The notes under the pieces were generated by a model. The model was not told where the DNA came from. It ran no database searches and was given only the letters and a program-made list of their open reading frames with translations. The position numbers were made by a program, and so were the translations under genes. Of a stretch of DNA of 40,026 nt, positions 10,188-19,869 are shown piece after piece (the stretch's first letter is position 1; the number at the start of each line of letters is the position of its first letter). Where the stretch lies: NCBI GenBank assembly GCA_027604005.1, contig JADGJT010000215.1, positions 1-40,026 of the forward strand. Direction: 5' to 3'. This DNA is from Dinochytrium kinnereticum (lineage: Eukaryota; Chytridiomycota; Chytridiomycetes; Chytridiales; Chytridiaceae).

Positions 10188-11261
10188 TTGGGAATGTCCA
10201 CCTTTAGCCACAACCAACCCGAAAGCAACGACACTCCCCCGTTCGTGAGGTCCCCGACTCCAGAGGTCACCTCTGGCGGAGATGGCATGCTGGTGGACGA
10301 GGAGATCATGGTGGAGGACGCAGAGGCGATTCGATGCGCAGCTCTCCGGCTGAGAAAGACCGCGCAACATGCGTTAAGCGGCTTGACAGCGGGACTCGGG
10401 ATCTCTGGAGCCCATCCCATGAATCTCTACCTCCATCGGTTTGAGGCGAAACTGGACGCGTTCGACGAAGCAAGGTTGGGCCAGATGTTTGAGGGCCCTG
10501 AGCGAGCCGAGGCGAACCATATTCTTCCTGCGTTGAATAGGTGCAAGCGAGAAAGAGAATCCTTGGAAAGGAGCAGAGACTTCAATGTCAACCTTGCCAA
10601 GAATTTATTGAAGGATATGGTGAAGGAGACTGGATCGTACGGTTTGATGAGGTTCACGGGGATACCTACCGTCCAAAAGATTCTGAACGACGACATGAGA
10701 GCCGACGCCATGGAGTGTTTTGCGAGGCTAGATGGCCTGGGAACAAGGCTGAAATCGAGTGCCGACAGGATTGACCGTTTGGAGCGAAAGTGCGCGGCAA
10801 CCGACGCGGCTATGGTTCAAGAGTACCGCGAGAAGTTGGATCATCTTATTGCCACGCTCGAAGCGGAGTGGGTGGAGGAAATGCAGCAAGCTGCAGAAGA
10901 ATGCCAACGTCTCTTCAGGAAGGCCAAGGAGGTTGGAGACCAAGCTATAGATAAGCTTGATCTCCTTAACAGCTACATGGAAAGGGGGGATTTCCAGGTT
11001 GACCGCGAAAGCCCTCAAGATAATTTGGATAAGTTCAAAGATCAACTTCATGATCTTGAGCTAGATGAGCAGATATTTTTGGTGGATAAGCTCAGAGACA
11101 TGATACGCAGACAGGAATCGCTTCTGACCTGGAAAAGGGCGAGCGCCAAGGCCTGTGTGGACTTTATGCAGTCGCCCAAGTGTGCTGATATAGATTATCA
11201 CTTTCGGCAGCATACAGAGTTTTATAAGGAGCAAGTGTGCAAACGGCTCTATGGACTATGA
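10188..11261 (+). CDS. Unknown protein, largely alpha-helical
   Basis: A single intron-less frame of 357 residues, unusual among these intron-rich neighbours. I recognise no family. The first 40 or so residues are polar and probably disordered (Ser, Pro, Asp, Glu); from about residue 45 to the end the sequence is charged and helix-like, with probable coiled coils near 190-260 and 280-320. There is no signal peptide, membrane helix or catalytic motif. It starts with MGM, so the third codon is an alternative start. The head-to-head F-box gene is the only context clue. It could be a structural or scaffold protein; that is a guess from composition. Confidence 0.65.
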   Translation: MGMSTFSHNQPESNDTPPFVRSPTPEVTSGGDGMLVDEEIMVEDAEAIRCAALRLRKTAQHALSGLTAGLGISGAHPMNLYLHRFEAKLDAFDEARLGQMFEGPERAEANHILPALNRCKRERESLERSRDFNVNLAKNLLKDMVKETGSYGLMRFTGIPTVQKILNDDMRADAMECFARLDGLGTRLKSSADRIDRLERKCAATDAAMVQEYREKLDHLIATLEAEWVEEMQQAAEECQRLFRKAKEVGDQAIDKLDLLNSYMERGDFQVDRESPQDNLDKFKDQLHDLELDEQIFLVDKLRDMIRRQESLLTWKRASAKACVDFMQSPKCADIDYHFRQHTEFYKEQVCKRLYGL

Positions 11262-11392
11262 GCCAGTTCCAAAAAGCAAAAAGATGCAGCAAGCACGATA
11301 GCCATGTAAATAATAAAAATCGAGTTGGGTGTATGTATTTGAACGCTAATAACTGCACAGATGAACGTCTTCACTCACATTATCGCCTTGGC

Positions 11393-12464
11393 TCAATCCT
11401 TCTTCACAAAAAAGGATCCAGGCACTCCTTCCACCTTTCTCAAGACGCCTTTCGAATTAACACTTCGATCGGCCCAGGTGGACTTGCGCAGTTTTATGGG
11501 GCGATTTCCCACATACTTGCCTAATTTTCAAATTAGCAGAACGATCCTCTAATGAGAAATGAAACCAGTAACTTCTAACCAACAAAAGGGAAAAAAACAG
11601 CAAAAACAAAAGACTGAAGGAATCAACATCTTACCATTCATTTCTTTCATCGCCTTGACAAAATCATTAGGGTCCTTAAAACTCACAAATCCAAAGCCCT
11701 TTGTCTTCCCCGTTCGCTTATCGCGAATCACCTTGACTTTCTGCAGTGAGGGGTACTTCACAAATGCTTTAAACAACGTGTCATCGTTCACTTCATTTCC
11801 AAGGTCGCCGCAGAAGATTCTGAAGTCATCTAATGAAGTTTAAGCCAATTNNNNNNNNNNNNNNNNNNNNNNNNNNNNNNNNNNNNNNNNNNGACAGGGG
11901 GGAAGCAGTCACGTTAGTCAAGTAATCACCTCAATCCGATTCTTGTTAAAGGTTTCTACAGTACAGGAAAGAGAAGGCAAAAGAGTTTCAAATTAATTAT
12001 CGACACTCACTTGGATCCCAGTCCAGCATGCTAGAATCCTCCCACACCTGACCACCAGCTACCCGCAACGGCTTTTTTTTCGTATTCTGGTCAAACTTGG
12101 TCCTGGAGCCGTTCATGCGAATCGCCTGGGCTTTGGCCATGACAGCAGCTCTGGATAGTGTTTTCTCCTCCTTCTCCTTCTTGGTCTCCTTCTTGCGTGA
12201 CGGGACATAACCTTCAGGATACGGAACCTCCTTCATCGCAGAGTAATCGTCTGCAGGGTTGGAGGTTGTGGCGGTGTGTGAGGAGATGCGCTGCTGCTGA
12301 TGAAGAGGGTTGGGCGCTGGCGGCGGTATCAATACCGTTGGAGCCGCAGCGCTCACAAACCCGTTGGCCATCGTCAGCTCGATGGGGTTGTAGAGCGTCG
12401 TGGCGGGCAGGGTCGTTGTGTAGGAGCCGTGGTCCATTGCGTGGTGAGGAGGCGCAAAGCTCAT
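11393..12464 (-). CDS. RBM42: RBM42-like RNA-binding protein
   Basis: Three exons: 12464-12011, 11829-11635 and 11520-11393, giving 258 residues. The RNA recognition motif (about 152-235) has RNP2 FRIFCGDLG and RNP1 KGFGFVSF, with the family signatures VIRDKRTGKTKG and YVGNRPIKLRKSTW. The preceding WEDSSMLDWDPND also matches RBM42. In animals RBM42 binds pre-mRNA and is linked to splicing and to stress granules with hnRNP K. The N-terminal half is Pro/Ala-rich, then Lys/Glu-rich. The start at 12464 (MSFAPP) was chosen over in-frame upstream codons that would add a hydrophobic stretch encoded by probable leader sequence. The first intron contains the 42-N gap, so it does not affect the protein. 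Confidence 0.88.
11851..11892. other. Assembly gap (42 N)
   Basis: A run of 42 undetermined bases lies inside the first intron of the RBM42-like gene. Exons on both sides join in frame, so no coding sequence appears lost. Confidence 0.98.
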
Positions 12465-12643
12465 CGTCGGTGGTGGAATCTCAGAGAAACTTTTTATTTT
12501 GAGGGGGAAGGATTTTATTGTAAATACGCAGTCTGCGTAGAGATAAAAAAAACAACAACAGAAAATAAGAGGACGTGACGGGATGAAGGGATGAAGGGAG
12601 AAGGTGCCAAATATTATCAGAGAGACCAACGGAGGGCGTCCGT

Positions 12644-13918
12644 CTACTTGTGGCTGCCGTCAATGTTGAGGAGAGAAATCTCATCCCCAGTGGAGACGGA
12701 GAGGAGGCGAGGGCCATCTCCAACCTTGGTCCCAATGATGCGGCGGAGGCTTCCCTCGGGGTACTTGTGGCTGCGGATCAAAGTCTCGATGCGGTTGACT
12801 CTGGCAACATCAGAGGTTCCCAAGAACCCAGCGGCCCTTCCAAAGTACTCTTCGGTGTTGTGCTCTGTGGGAGGGGGGAAGAAGCGGTTGACAAGCTCGA
12901 GAACCTCGGGGACCTCGTCATCCTGCAGGTATAGAACAGCGTTCGGTCCCGCATCAAAGGTGTAAGCAACCCTGTAGCGGCGTCTGCTCTCGACTGGGAC
13001 ACCATCCTGCTCGTCAATGATGGCGCAGGCATTGTTGTAAGCGGTGATGAATGAGATGACACCCTTTGAGACATCGTTCATGTAGAAGATGGGGGGGAAA
13101 GTGTCCAGGCAAACAGCGTGGAACTGGTTCGAGTCCTTCATGGTGAGCTCGGCAAACTGGTCAAAGTCCTTTCTGTTGATCGCATCGATCATCTCCTTCA
13201 TGCGCTCAGGGACGACGTTGCGGATACGCTCAACAAGGAGGGAAGAGGTATTGACGGTGAGCTGCATGCCCTCCGTGGACCCCGTGTCCTTCCTGGCGTC
13301 GGAAGCAACAAGGATCAAAGCAGACATGTTGGGCCAGTGAGTCTCGGGTTGAACCAATACAGCCTGGGAGTCTGAACCATCCTCAGCAACACCCATGTCC
13401 CAGGCAACGAAACCACCAAAGAGCGACCGACACGCTGATCCAGACCCGATACGAGCCAACCGTGAAACAGCCGAACCATCCAAAGGCAAAGCGAAAAGCT
13501 TGGACAAGGCAAACGTGAGGCAAGCGAAGCCAGAGGCAGAGGAAGCGAGACCCGCGGCAGTCGGGAAGTTGTTGACGGATGCGATGCGGACAGGAAGGTT
13601 GGACAAGACAGGGAGGGAGGCATCCTGCTCCTCCATACCTTTCCTGATCCTACGAACCTCGTTGAGCACATTGGCCAGACGTTTGGCGGTGATGTCCTCC
13701 TCCTTGCCGTTCAACCAGATACGGTCCTTATCGAGCTCGGCGGAGACCCTGACTGTAGTCCTGGACTGGAGATGGTCTTGCGACAAGGTCACGGACAGGG
13801 AGGAGTTGGTGGGGAGGAGCAGCTTTGCGTCGCGCTTGCCCCAGTACTTGATGACGGCGATGTTGACAGGTGCCGAGCAGGTCACCTCGAATGTTTGCGC
13901 GGTCATGGCAGTCAGCAT
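12644..13918 (-). CDS. MVD1: Mevalonate diphosphate decarboxylase
   Basis: A single exon of 424 residues, close to the usual length of about 400. This GHMP-fold enzyme converts mevalonate 5-diphosphate to isopentenyl diphosphate with ATP, the last step of the mevalonate pathway. Seen are the N-terminal NIAVIKYWGKRD, the phosphate-binding loop PTAAGLASSASG (119-130), GSGSACRSLFGGFVAW (about 157-172) and the C-terminal YTFDAGPNAVL. The first Met is followed by a second at residue 5, and either could start the protein. Its product feeds sterols, prenylated proteins and carotenoids; the carotenoid gene at 19870 uses prenyl diphosphates made from it. G-rich and A-rich runs lie just upstream of the start. 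Confidence 0.95.
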   Translation of the reverse strand: MLTAMTAQTFEVTCSAPVNIAVIKYWGKRDAKLLLPTNSSLSVTLSQDHLQSRTTVRVSAELDKDRIWLNGKEEDITAKRLANVLNEVRRIRKGMEEQDASLPVLSNLPVRIASVNNFPTAAGLASSASGFACLTFALSKLFALPLDGSAVSRLARIGSGSACRSLFGGFVAWDMGVAEDGSDSQAVLVQPETHWPNMSALILVASDARKDTGSTEGMQLTVNTSSLLVERIRNVVPERMKEMIDAINRKDFDQFAELTMKDSNQFHAVCLDTFPPIFYMNDVSKGVISFITAYNNACAIIDEQDGVPVESRRRYRVAYTFDAGPNAVLYLQDDEVPEVLELVNRFFPPPTEHNTEEYFGRAAGFLGTSDVARVNRIETLIRSHKYPEGSLRRIIGTKVGDGPRLLSVSTGDEISLLNIDGSHK

Positions 13919-14289
13919 CGACGAGGGGGGGGGGAAAGGGGTTGGGGGATGGGGGTTGGAGGTGATGGAGGCTCCTGCTTAAAAAAAAACTTATGGAGTT
14001 TTTGGGTGAAATTTGATGCATGGCCTCTGGGCCAATTGGAAATTTCTGTAGAATGGGGCGATGGCCCCTGCAGCTCATGCGACAGATAAAATGCGCCAAC
14101 GACAGAGACATTCAACGAGCGCGTTGACATCCGCGCGCGGCATGCGACGGAAGAAGCAGCGCGCGTCATATGTGTATTAACATGTAAGTGTCTCCGAAAC
14201 ACATCCCAGCTGGTACGCGCCTCGGGCCTGCCACCCGCACATGGTCACCTGCATACATACAGCACCGAGCCCCACAGCTGTCCAGAGCA
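13919..14289. other. Upstream region of the decarboxylase gene
   Basis: About 370 bases between the start of the decarboxylase gene and the end of the lyase gene, both on the minus strand. It holds a G run at 13925-13934 and an A run at 13981-13989 and must contain the decarboxylase promoter. No gene or clear regulatory motif is seen. Confidence 0.4.
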
Positions 14290-15423
14290 TCATGACCCCC
14301 GAAACAGCCGGAATCCCTTCAAGAACGAGAACTGGTTCTTGGGAGACGCGTACTCACGAGTGGCGCCACCAAAGAAGGTCTCTATGTCGATACCGATAAA
14401 GGAAACGCTCGGTTTCAGCCGGAAAACGACATTGTTCAGTGAGAATGAAAGGTTATTGTTGTGAAAAACGGTCAGAGTCCCGTCTTCAACCGGTCTGTTT
14501 GATGATGAGAAGGAATTGAGTCTGATGGTTTGTCGTATGTGATTCCAAGATCCCTTAACAAACTTGAAGCCTCCGCGATCAACAGATATTCCATATTCAG
14601 GGTTGCATATCGTATTTCGCACCAAAAGAGGGGGCCGGCAAAGATTTCGAACCTGAGCGTCCTGGTTCACGTACCTGAAAAAGTCAGAAGAAAAAAAGAT
14701 TCGCGAGCCCTCCTCACATGTAAGTCTCGCCAAGGCCCCCACTGCGCCACATGAATCTTGCGGAGAAGCAGTCGGTCGCAGAATCTCCGCCTGAGCACCC
14801 GAACTGTCCACCAAAGAGACCTGGAAGCTTACCACCGAGATTAAAGTCAAAATCATTGGGGAAGAACACTTGATACTCTAGAGTGACTGTCTGGTTGGTT
14901 TTGAGGTTTAATGGCTGTGCGGAGATCCCAAACCCTCCCACAGGCGTGCTGCTGGGCTTGAAACTTCCTTCCGGGTACGAGACCCTAATCACGTTTTCCG
15001 TTAAAGCAGTTGGGTCGTCGACGACCCTGACATTATTCCTTCCATAACTCCAAGAGACATTCCATCCTTGAAAGAGGTTGTTGGGGTCGATGCGGCCCAC
15101 CCAGTCAGGCTGAGCCACTTGACGAAATCGAGTTATCTGTAGGGCATTCTCATCTTGTGGTAAAACTACAGAAGGCGCCACAAAGTTGCAGCGTGAGCGA
15201 ATGCATATCTTGCTGAAGCAATCCGCGTTCGTTGAGCATCTTGATCCAAAATCACACAGAAAGGAGCAACCAGCACCGCAACCCTCCTCTGATTGCAGAC
15301 ATCAGATCACTCTGCCGCAAACATCATCAAAGAAAAAAGGAAGAATAACTCACGTCCGCATTGGGCCAACACGATCGCGGCATTCTGAGCAAAGAGGATA
15401 GCAAGCACTACCGTCACCTTCAT
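14290..15423 (-). CDS. Secreted polysaccharide lyase family 14 protein
   Basis: Three exons: 15423-15354, 15288-14718 and 14674-14290, giving 341 residues. Residues 1-21 are a clear signal peptide (MKVTVVLAILFAQ...LAQ). Next comes a module of about 40 residues with eight Cys, including a C-x5-D-C-x4-C pattern seen in many fungal secreted proteins. The lyase domain follows, with SYPEGSFKP, EYQVFFPNDFDF, GGKLPGLFGG, GGLGETYMYV, EYGISVDRG and near the end IETFFGGATREYASPKNQF, all typical of PL14. Members of this family cleave alginate or glucuronan by beta-elimination. A substrate such as algal or fungal-wall uronan is plausible for an aquatic fungus, but the target is not determined. The extracellular location is well supported. 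Confidence 0.85.
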
Positions 15424-15798
15424 GGTGTATCAATGAACCTTTCGTTCTGTTACAGCTGCCCTGATGCACCGGGTTGAAGCCTTGCCGTCCCTTTTATCCA
15501 TGCCTATCGATACTCCTTTCGCGGCACCTGGCGTCTCATAGTTGTGGAGGAATTTGCCACAATAGAGGCCGTCAATCACAACAATAGAAAGCCACCACAT
15601 ATTGACGACTGGACCTGACTTTTGCCGCAAAAAGGTGCCGCCAGGTCAAGAGATTGCGCGGGTGAGTAAGACTCAACCGATATGAGAGAGCATGACATCA
15701 ACTTGATAATAATCTATATTTCTGATTCTAATCCAAGTCTATTTACAGAACACTTCATGCTTTTCTAAACAGCCAGCCTTGTTTCTTCCCTCAAAACT
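15424..15798. other. Intergenic region upstream of the lyase gene
   Basis: About 375 bases between the lyase start and the stop of the small unknown gene, both on the minus strand. It must hold the lyase promoter. No gene or repeat is seen. Confidence 0.4.
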
Positions 15799-16524
15799 TC
15801 ATGCTACATTCAATGGGGCATTTGAGATGATGTTGTAATTCCTTCGATCTCCGCCGCCCTGCTGCTCAGCGTTTATCTTGTCGATAGAGATGCGGCCGGC
15901 CCTCCTTCCTGGGTGGTACATCCCAGACGGTGTCCTCTCCATCTCCTTGCCTATAATAAATGTGTGAATGTTTTTTAAAACCTTGGAGGAAGAACAGCCG
16001 GTTGGGCCCATACCTGTTAGGATATCGTAGTGCTTGCCAGGGTCATCGGTGGGAGGCTTTCTCATCCTGTACTGGAACCACTTTTGTCTGAGCTGGTTCT
16101 CATCAAACGGCTTGCCCATATTTCCCTTCCCAGCCACCTTCTCCTCGAGGGCAGTCATGCGCATCAGCTTGTAGTTGTGCTCTTTGAAGCTGTCGCGGTA
16201 ACAGCTGTTTGTCTCGAACTACAAGTAAGAAAGCAAGGCGCGCATCAGATGGATTTGAACGGAAAAAAAAGTAATGGAAAAGGGTGCAGCGATAGCGATA
16301 CGATGGAGTGAGGGATTCCATCGCGTAAAGCAAGAAACCGTCACGGGTCCTTGCCAACACCCACTTTGCTCTCGTCGTGACCCCACCACCTTCAGAAAAC
16401 AAAAAAGTTGTCAATGGTCAGTCAACGAGGTCTCTCAACCAACTCACTCTCCTCCCTTCCCCGCCTTGCCCTTGTTCTTTGCGTACTCGGCTCTCTCCAC
16501 GTCCCTTGATGCCTTGACCTTCAT
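15799..16524 (-). CDS. Small unknown protein, possibly flagellar
   Basis: Proposed exons: 16524-16448, 16389-16365, 16218-16014 and 15950-15799, giving 152 residues in one frame. The last two exons are well supported by their join (YDILTGKEMERTPSGMYHPG). The first two are inferred: they give a Lys/Glu-rich start and WWGHDESK, and phases match, but the 25-nt exon is very short and a start at 16563 is possible. The protein is soluble, basic and low in repeats, with no signal peptide or membrane helix. Short Tyr-centred phrases such as HYDILTG, MYHP and NYNIIS recall proteins that line flagellar microtubules; this is a weak resemblance and not an identification. Confidence 0.55.
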
Positions 16525-17254
16525 TAATGGGGAAGAAAGAGGAGGAGGGCATATTACTACCATGCGAGATGTGCGAGGTGGTTAATGGGAGGGGGCGACA
16601 GTGCTATCAGCACCCCAGATTGCTCCCATCAAGGCGCCATCTCCCGTCACAACATCATTCTCCGCTTCCCAAACCCACCCTCCACACTTCCGTCTGAGGG
16701 TACTATCGCGTACTGGTTTTCTTTTTGATTGCAACAGGGGTAGTCTGGGACTTCAAAACTAACGTCATGGGGCATGTAGGAGGACTGGAATGTCGACGCC
16801 AGTTTTGAGTCCTGAGTGTGATCGCTCTGCAGGAAAGAAAAGGGTTAAAAATGCTATTTAATCCGCCATAGCAACGTCCATGCTTCTTTCCATCCTTCTC
16901 AGGCATGTCCCAAAGCAAAAACCCCTCCACTATTATTCAACCGAGAAGCTCAAGATTGGCTTACATCTCGATGACGCCTCGAGCGCAATGGGGAGGGATT
17001 AGACATGGTCTGAGTGGCGTCCGGCATCGTTTACGCAGCTCTGCTCCGTCGCAAGGCAGAACCACTTTTAATATTAAAAACTTAAGAGTTATTTCTCCAC
17101 CCTTGTTGATTATTTTAAATTAACGATGTGCATGGTCTCATGAAGGATTTGCATGATGATTGTTTTGAGCCCAAGGGTAAATCTTCCTTTATTGGTGTCA
17201 TACCCGACTTGCGCGCTTGAACGCAGCTTGAACGGTTAACTATTCGATTTTCCC
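16525..17254. other. 730 bases with no gene recognised
   Basis: This stretch separates the start of the small unknown gene from the stop of the F-box/LRR gene. Open frames are short and without motifs (the longest is on the minus strand near 16703-16930). I found no tRNA-like sequence or notable repeat. It probably holds a promoter and a 3' UTR. Confidence 0.45.
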
Positions 17255-19653
17255 TCATGGATAGTCAAGCTCGGTGTTTTCGACTTCACGGATGGTTTGA
17301 ATCGCCTCGGATTTGAATAGACCGCGTTCATCTTTGCAGTAGGCGTCGCAAAATATTTCTTGAATCAGAGAGCATCGCCTGGCGTCTATCAGCTCGAGCT
17401 TTGGGCACTTTAACACCAGCTCAACCACCGTGGATCTGTCAACGTCGGGCGATCCGCGTATTGAAATTTCCTTTATGGATCTGGAAGAGTGTCCTTGTGC
17501 CAGTTGAAGAATGTGTCGTTTCCTAATAGATGCGCATTGCCCAATGTCGATGTTCTGAACAAATTTCAGTGTTGTTACAAGTATGCATATCTCTACAGAT
17601 CAAGCAATCATATCAAGTGAAGTGCAGCCAACTAAAACCAAGTACGAGGGAAAAAAATGTATGCTCACCTCAATAAACTCCAGCTCGCTGAGTGTGTGGC
17701 ATGTTTCCTCTCCAATCCTCGTGTTGCCAATGCAGATCTTGACTAGTTTCTTCGCATGCTCTAGCAGGGGCACCAAGAACGCGTCATTAATATTTTCTCC
17801 ATCGAGAACCAAATTCTTCAAATTTAAAGAGCAAGGATCCTCCTCCTTAAACGCAAAAGGCTTTAACGCAACCATGGTTTGAGCATTCCTCGATGGGGAT
17901 CTTCCGTGCAATAAAGGACAGTCACGAGCGATAAGCTGTTCCAGGTTCGTCAGACCCCTTAGAATCCACGTGATCGATGAGATCGTGGCCAGGGATTTAG
18001 AAAGCTCCAAATCCTTTAGTGTCGTCCGGCACACTGACTCAGATGCGACAAGATGCGAGATACCATGGTTGGTGATAAGGCACTCTGAGCAAGAAAGCTC
18101 CTCTAGCGAAGATCCGTACCTGCTAATGATCACCAAAGCCTCATCCGTAATAGCCTTGCACCCCGTTAATCTCAAGACTGTCAATGATGAGAACTGAATA
18201 AGAAGCTTCTCCACATCAAGGCTCGATAACCGCGTCCGCGAGAAATTGATGTGCTTGAGATCAAGGTCTGGGACCACACGGGGCCCCGGCGAAACGGGAG
18301 AGATTCCTTCAACCAGACGATTGACAAACACAGTCATCTCGACCTTTTCACATCCCGCCAGGTTCAGGTGGGTGATCTTTGGGCAGTGCGATACTATCTG
18401 TGAAAGAGGTGTGCTGGACACCATCTTGTTTTGAACAACCAACCGTGTGAGATTCGTGCATCGCGTAACAACGTCAAAGAGATCATTGTCGGTAATAGGA
18501 AGAGGGCCAACGTTGAGATCTTCAACCATGGAGGTAAAGTTCATGGTCTGGTAGACTTTAGACTCTTGAATGGTTCGAACAAATAGATTCAGGTGGTGCG
18601 GTCGCGTCATCTGGGGGGCCCTCCAGAGCGAGGAGCAGACGGTCTTTACACATCGCTTACAGGTCAGCAACCATGAAAGCCTGTCCCTTTGTGAGGTAAT
18701 GTGACTGTCAACAGCCAGGATGATCTCAACAGGCAACATATCTCGGAACGTTTTCGCAGAACGGGGGCTCGACAAACCGACCCCACCCACAAGTGAAGTA
18801 AGCACCTCAACCTCATTCTCATCATCCTCCACCTGGGACTCCTCCTTCCAGTTCTCCTCCCAAGCGTCATCCCAGAGTGAGGACTCGGAAACGTTTGTGG
18901 AGGTGTCGCATTCTTGCCGGCTTCCGACAGAGCTACTTCGTGAGAGACTGGACCGGCTGTGATTCGATGACAGTGCTGATGATGATTGAAAGCGGTGATT
19001 GAGACGACGCAGAGCTGGGGAGGTGGGGTTGCTTAGAACGTAGTTCGATTCAGCATCGGTGGTGAGATGAGGAGCGGTCTTGCTAAAATGGCTGGGGTCG
19101 ATCGGATGCTGAGTGCGGGTAGTTTCTTCTGCCTTCGTGGATTGAGTAGAGGGATCCGCACCCGATACGGAGGCCAAGAGATCCTTCCTGAACTTGGCGT
19201 CGTTGATGACGGCCATCGCTTCCGTTGCGTTGTTGAGTTGAGGCCGAGGAAGTATTGACTTTATTTTTGGACTTGACCAAAACTCATCCCAGTATCCCCA
19301 ATCAATTTCCGACCAGGATCGGAGTTTGGCTGTGAGTATGGCACTGTGGACTGCAACCTCGTCAACCACGCGGCTGCAGGGATGCAGCAGGGGGTATTCT
19401 TGACGTGTGAATGATTGTGCAGAGCTCAATGGTATGGGAGGTCGGGCAGGCTAACCGACGGGTCGATCTGCTGTGGCCAACGGGCTCGAATAAAAAGTGC
19501 CAGCTCTTTGCCGAGTAAGGGATGTATACCTGAATCCAGGCCTGAATGATGGCTCTGCTTTTGATTTTTGCTCATAAAAGCCTCTGCCATGGGCGGGGGC
19601 AAAGGAGTGTCCAGAATCTTCTCCTCGTGCTGGCCAATGTAGCTGCATCTCAT
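17255..19653 (-). CDS. F-box / leucine-rich-repeat protein
   Basis: Proposed exons: 19653-19530, 19398-17669 and 17554-17255, giving 717 residues. After a long Ser/Thr-rich, acidic N-terminal region comes an F-box (about 258-301, DMLPVEIILAVDSHI...LLTCKRCVKTVCSSLW). It is followed by leucine-rich repeats of the AMN1/Grr1 kind (LTRLVVQNKM, ITHLNLAGCEKVE, LTVLRLTGCKAITDEAL, LEELSCSECLITNHG, IKEISIRG). Such proteins bind Skp1 through the F-box and substrates through the repeats, as adaptors of SCF ubiquitin ligases. The last exon is needed for the final repeats. The first exon is the least certain: it was chosen because its phase joins GLDS to EYPLLHPCSR across a GTATAC intron, whereas reading straight upstream meets a stop. 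Confidence 0.75.
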
Positions 19654-19869
19654 AGCACAAAGAATATCCTCAACTAAACTCGACAACCATCAAGCAGCGT
19701 TCAGAGTAGAAAGTTACCATGCGCATGCTCATCACAATAGGAAGAGATCAACGGCGTTGCCGTAAAACCGCATGGTCTCCCCATGCGTCCTGTTGAAACT
19801 CCAGCACACCTATCGGACTTCTTTTTTTTTTTTTTTTTGTTGCAGTTTTGGGGACATCTTCACCAAGCC
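19654..19869. promoter_or_regulatory. Divergent region upstream of carRP with a T run and a possible leader intron end
   Basis: The 216 bases between the F-box/LRR and CarRP starts include a run of 17 T at 19822-19838 followed by TTGCAG (19840-19845). That looks like an intron acceptor in the 5' leader of the CarRP mRNA. An in-frame ATG at 19783 would translate the T run as poly-Phe, which is unlikely. Confidence 0.4.

Noticed and set aside
13395..13982. 195-residue plus-strand frame
   Set aside because: Antisense shadow of the mevalonate decarboxylase gene, which has clear motifs.
19783..19869. N-terminal extension of CarRP from an upstream ATG
   Set aside because: It would translate a run of 17 T as poly-Phe and is followed by a likely leader-intron acceptor; family similarity begins at 19870.
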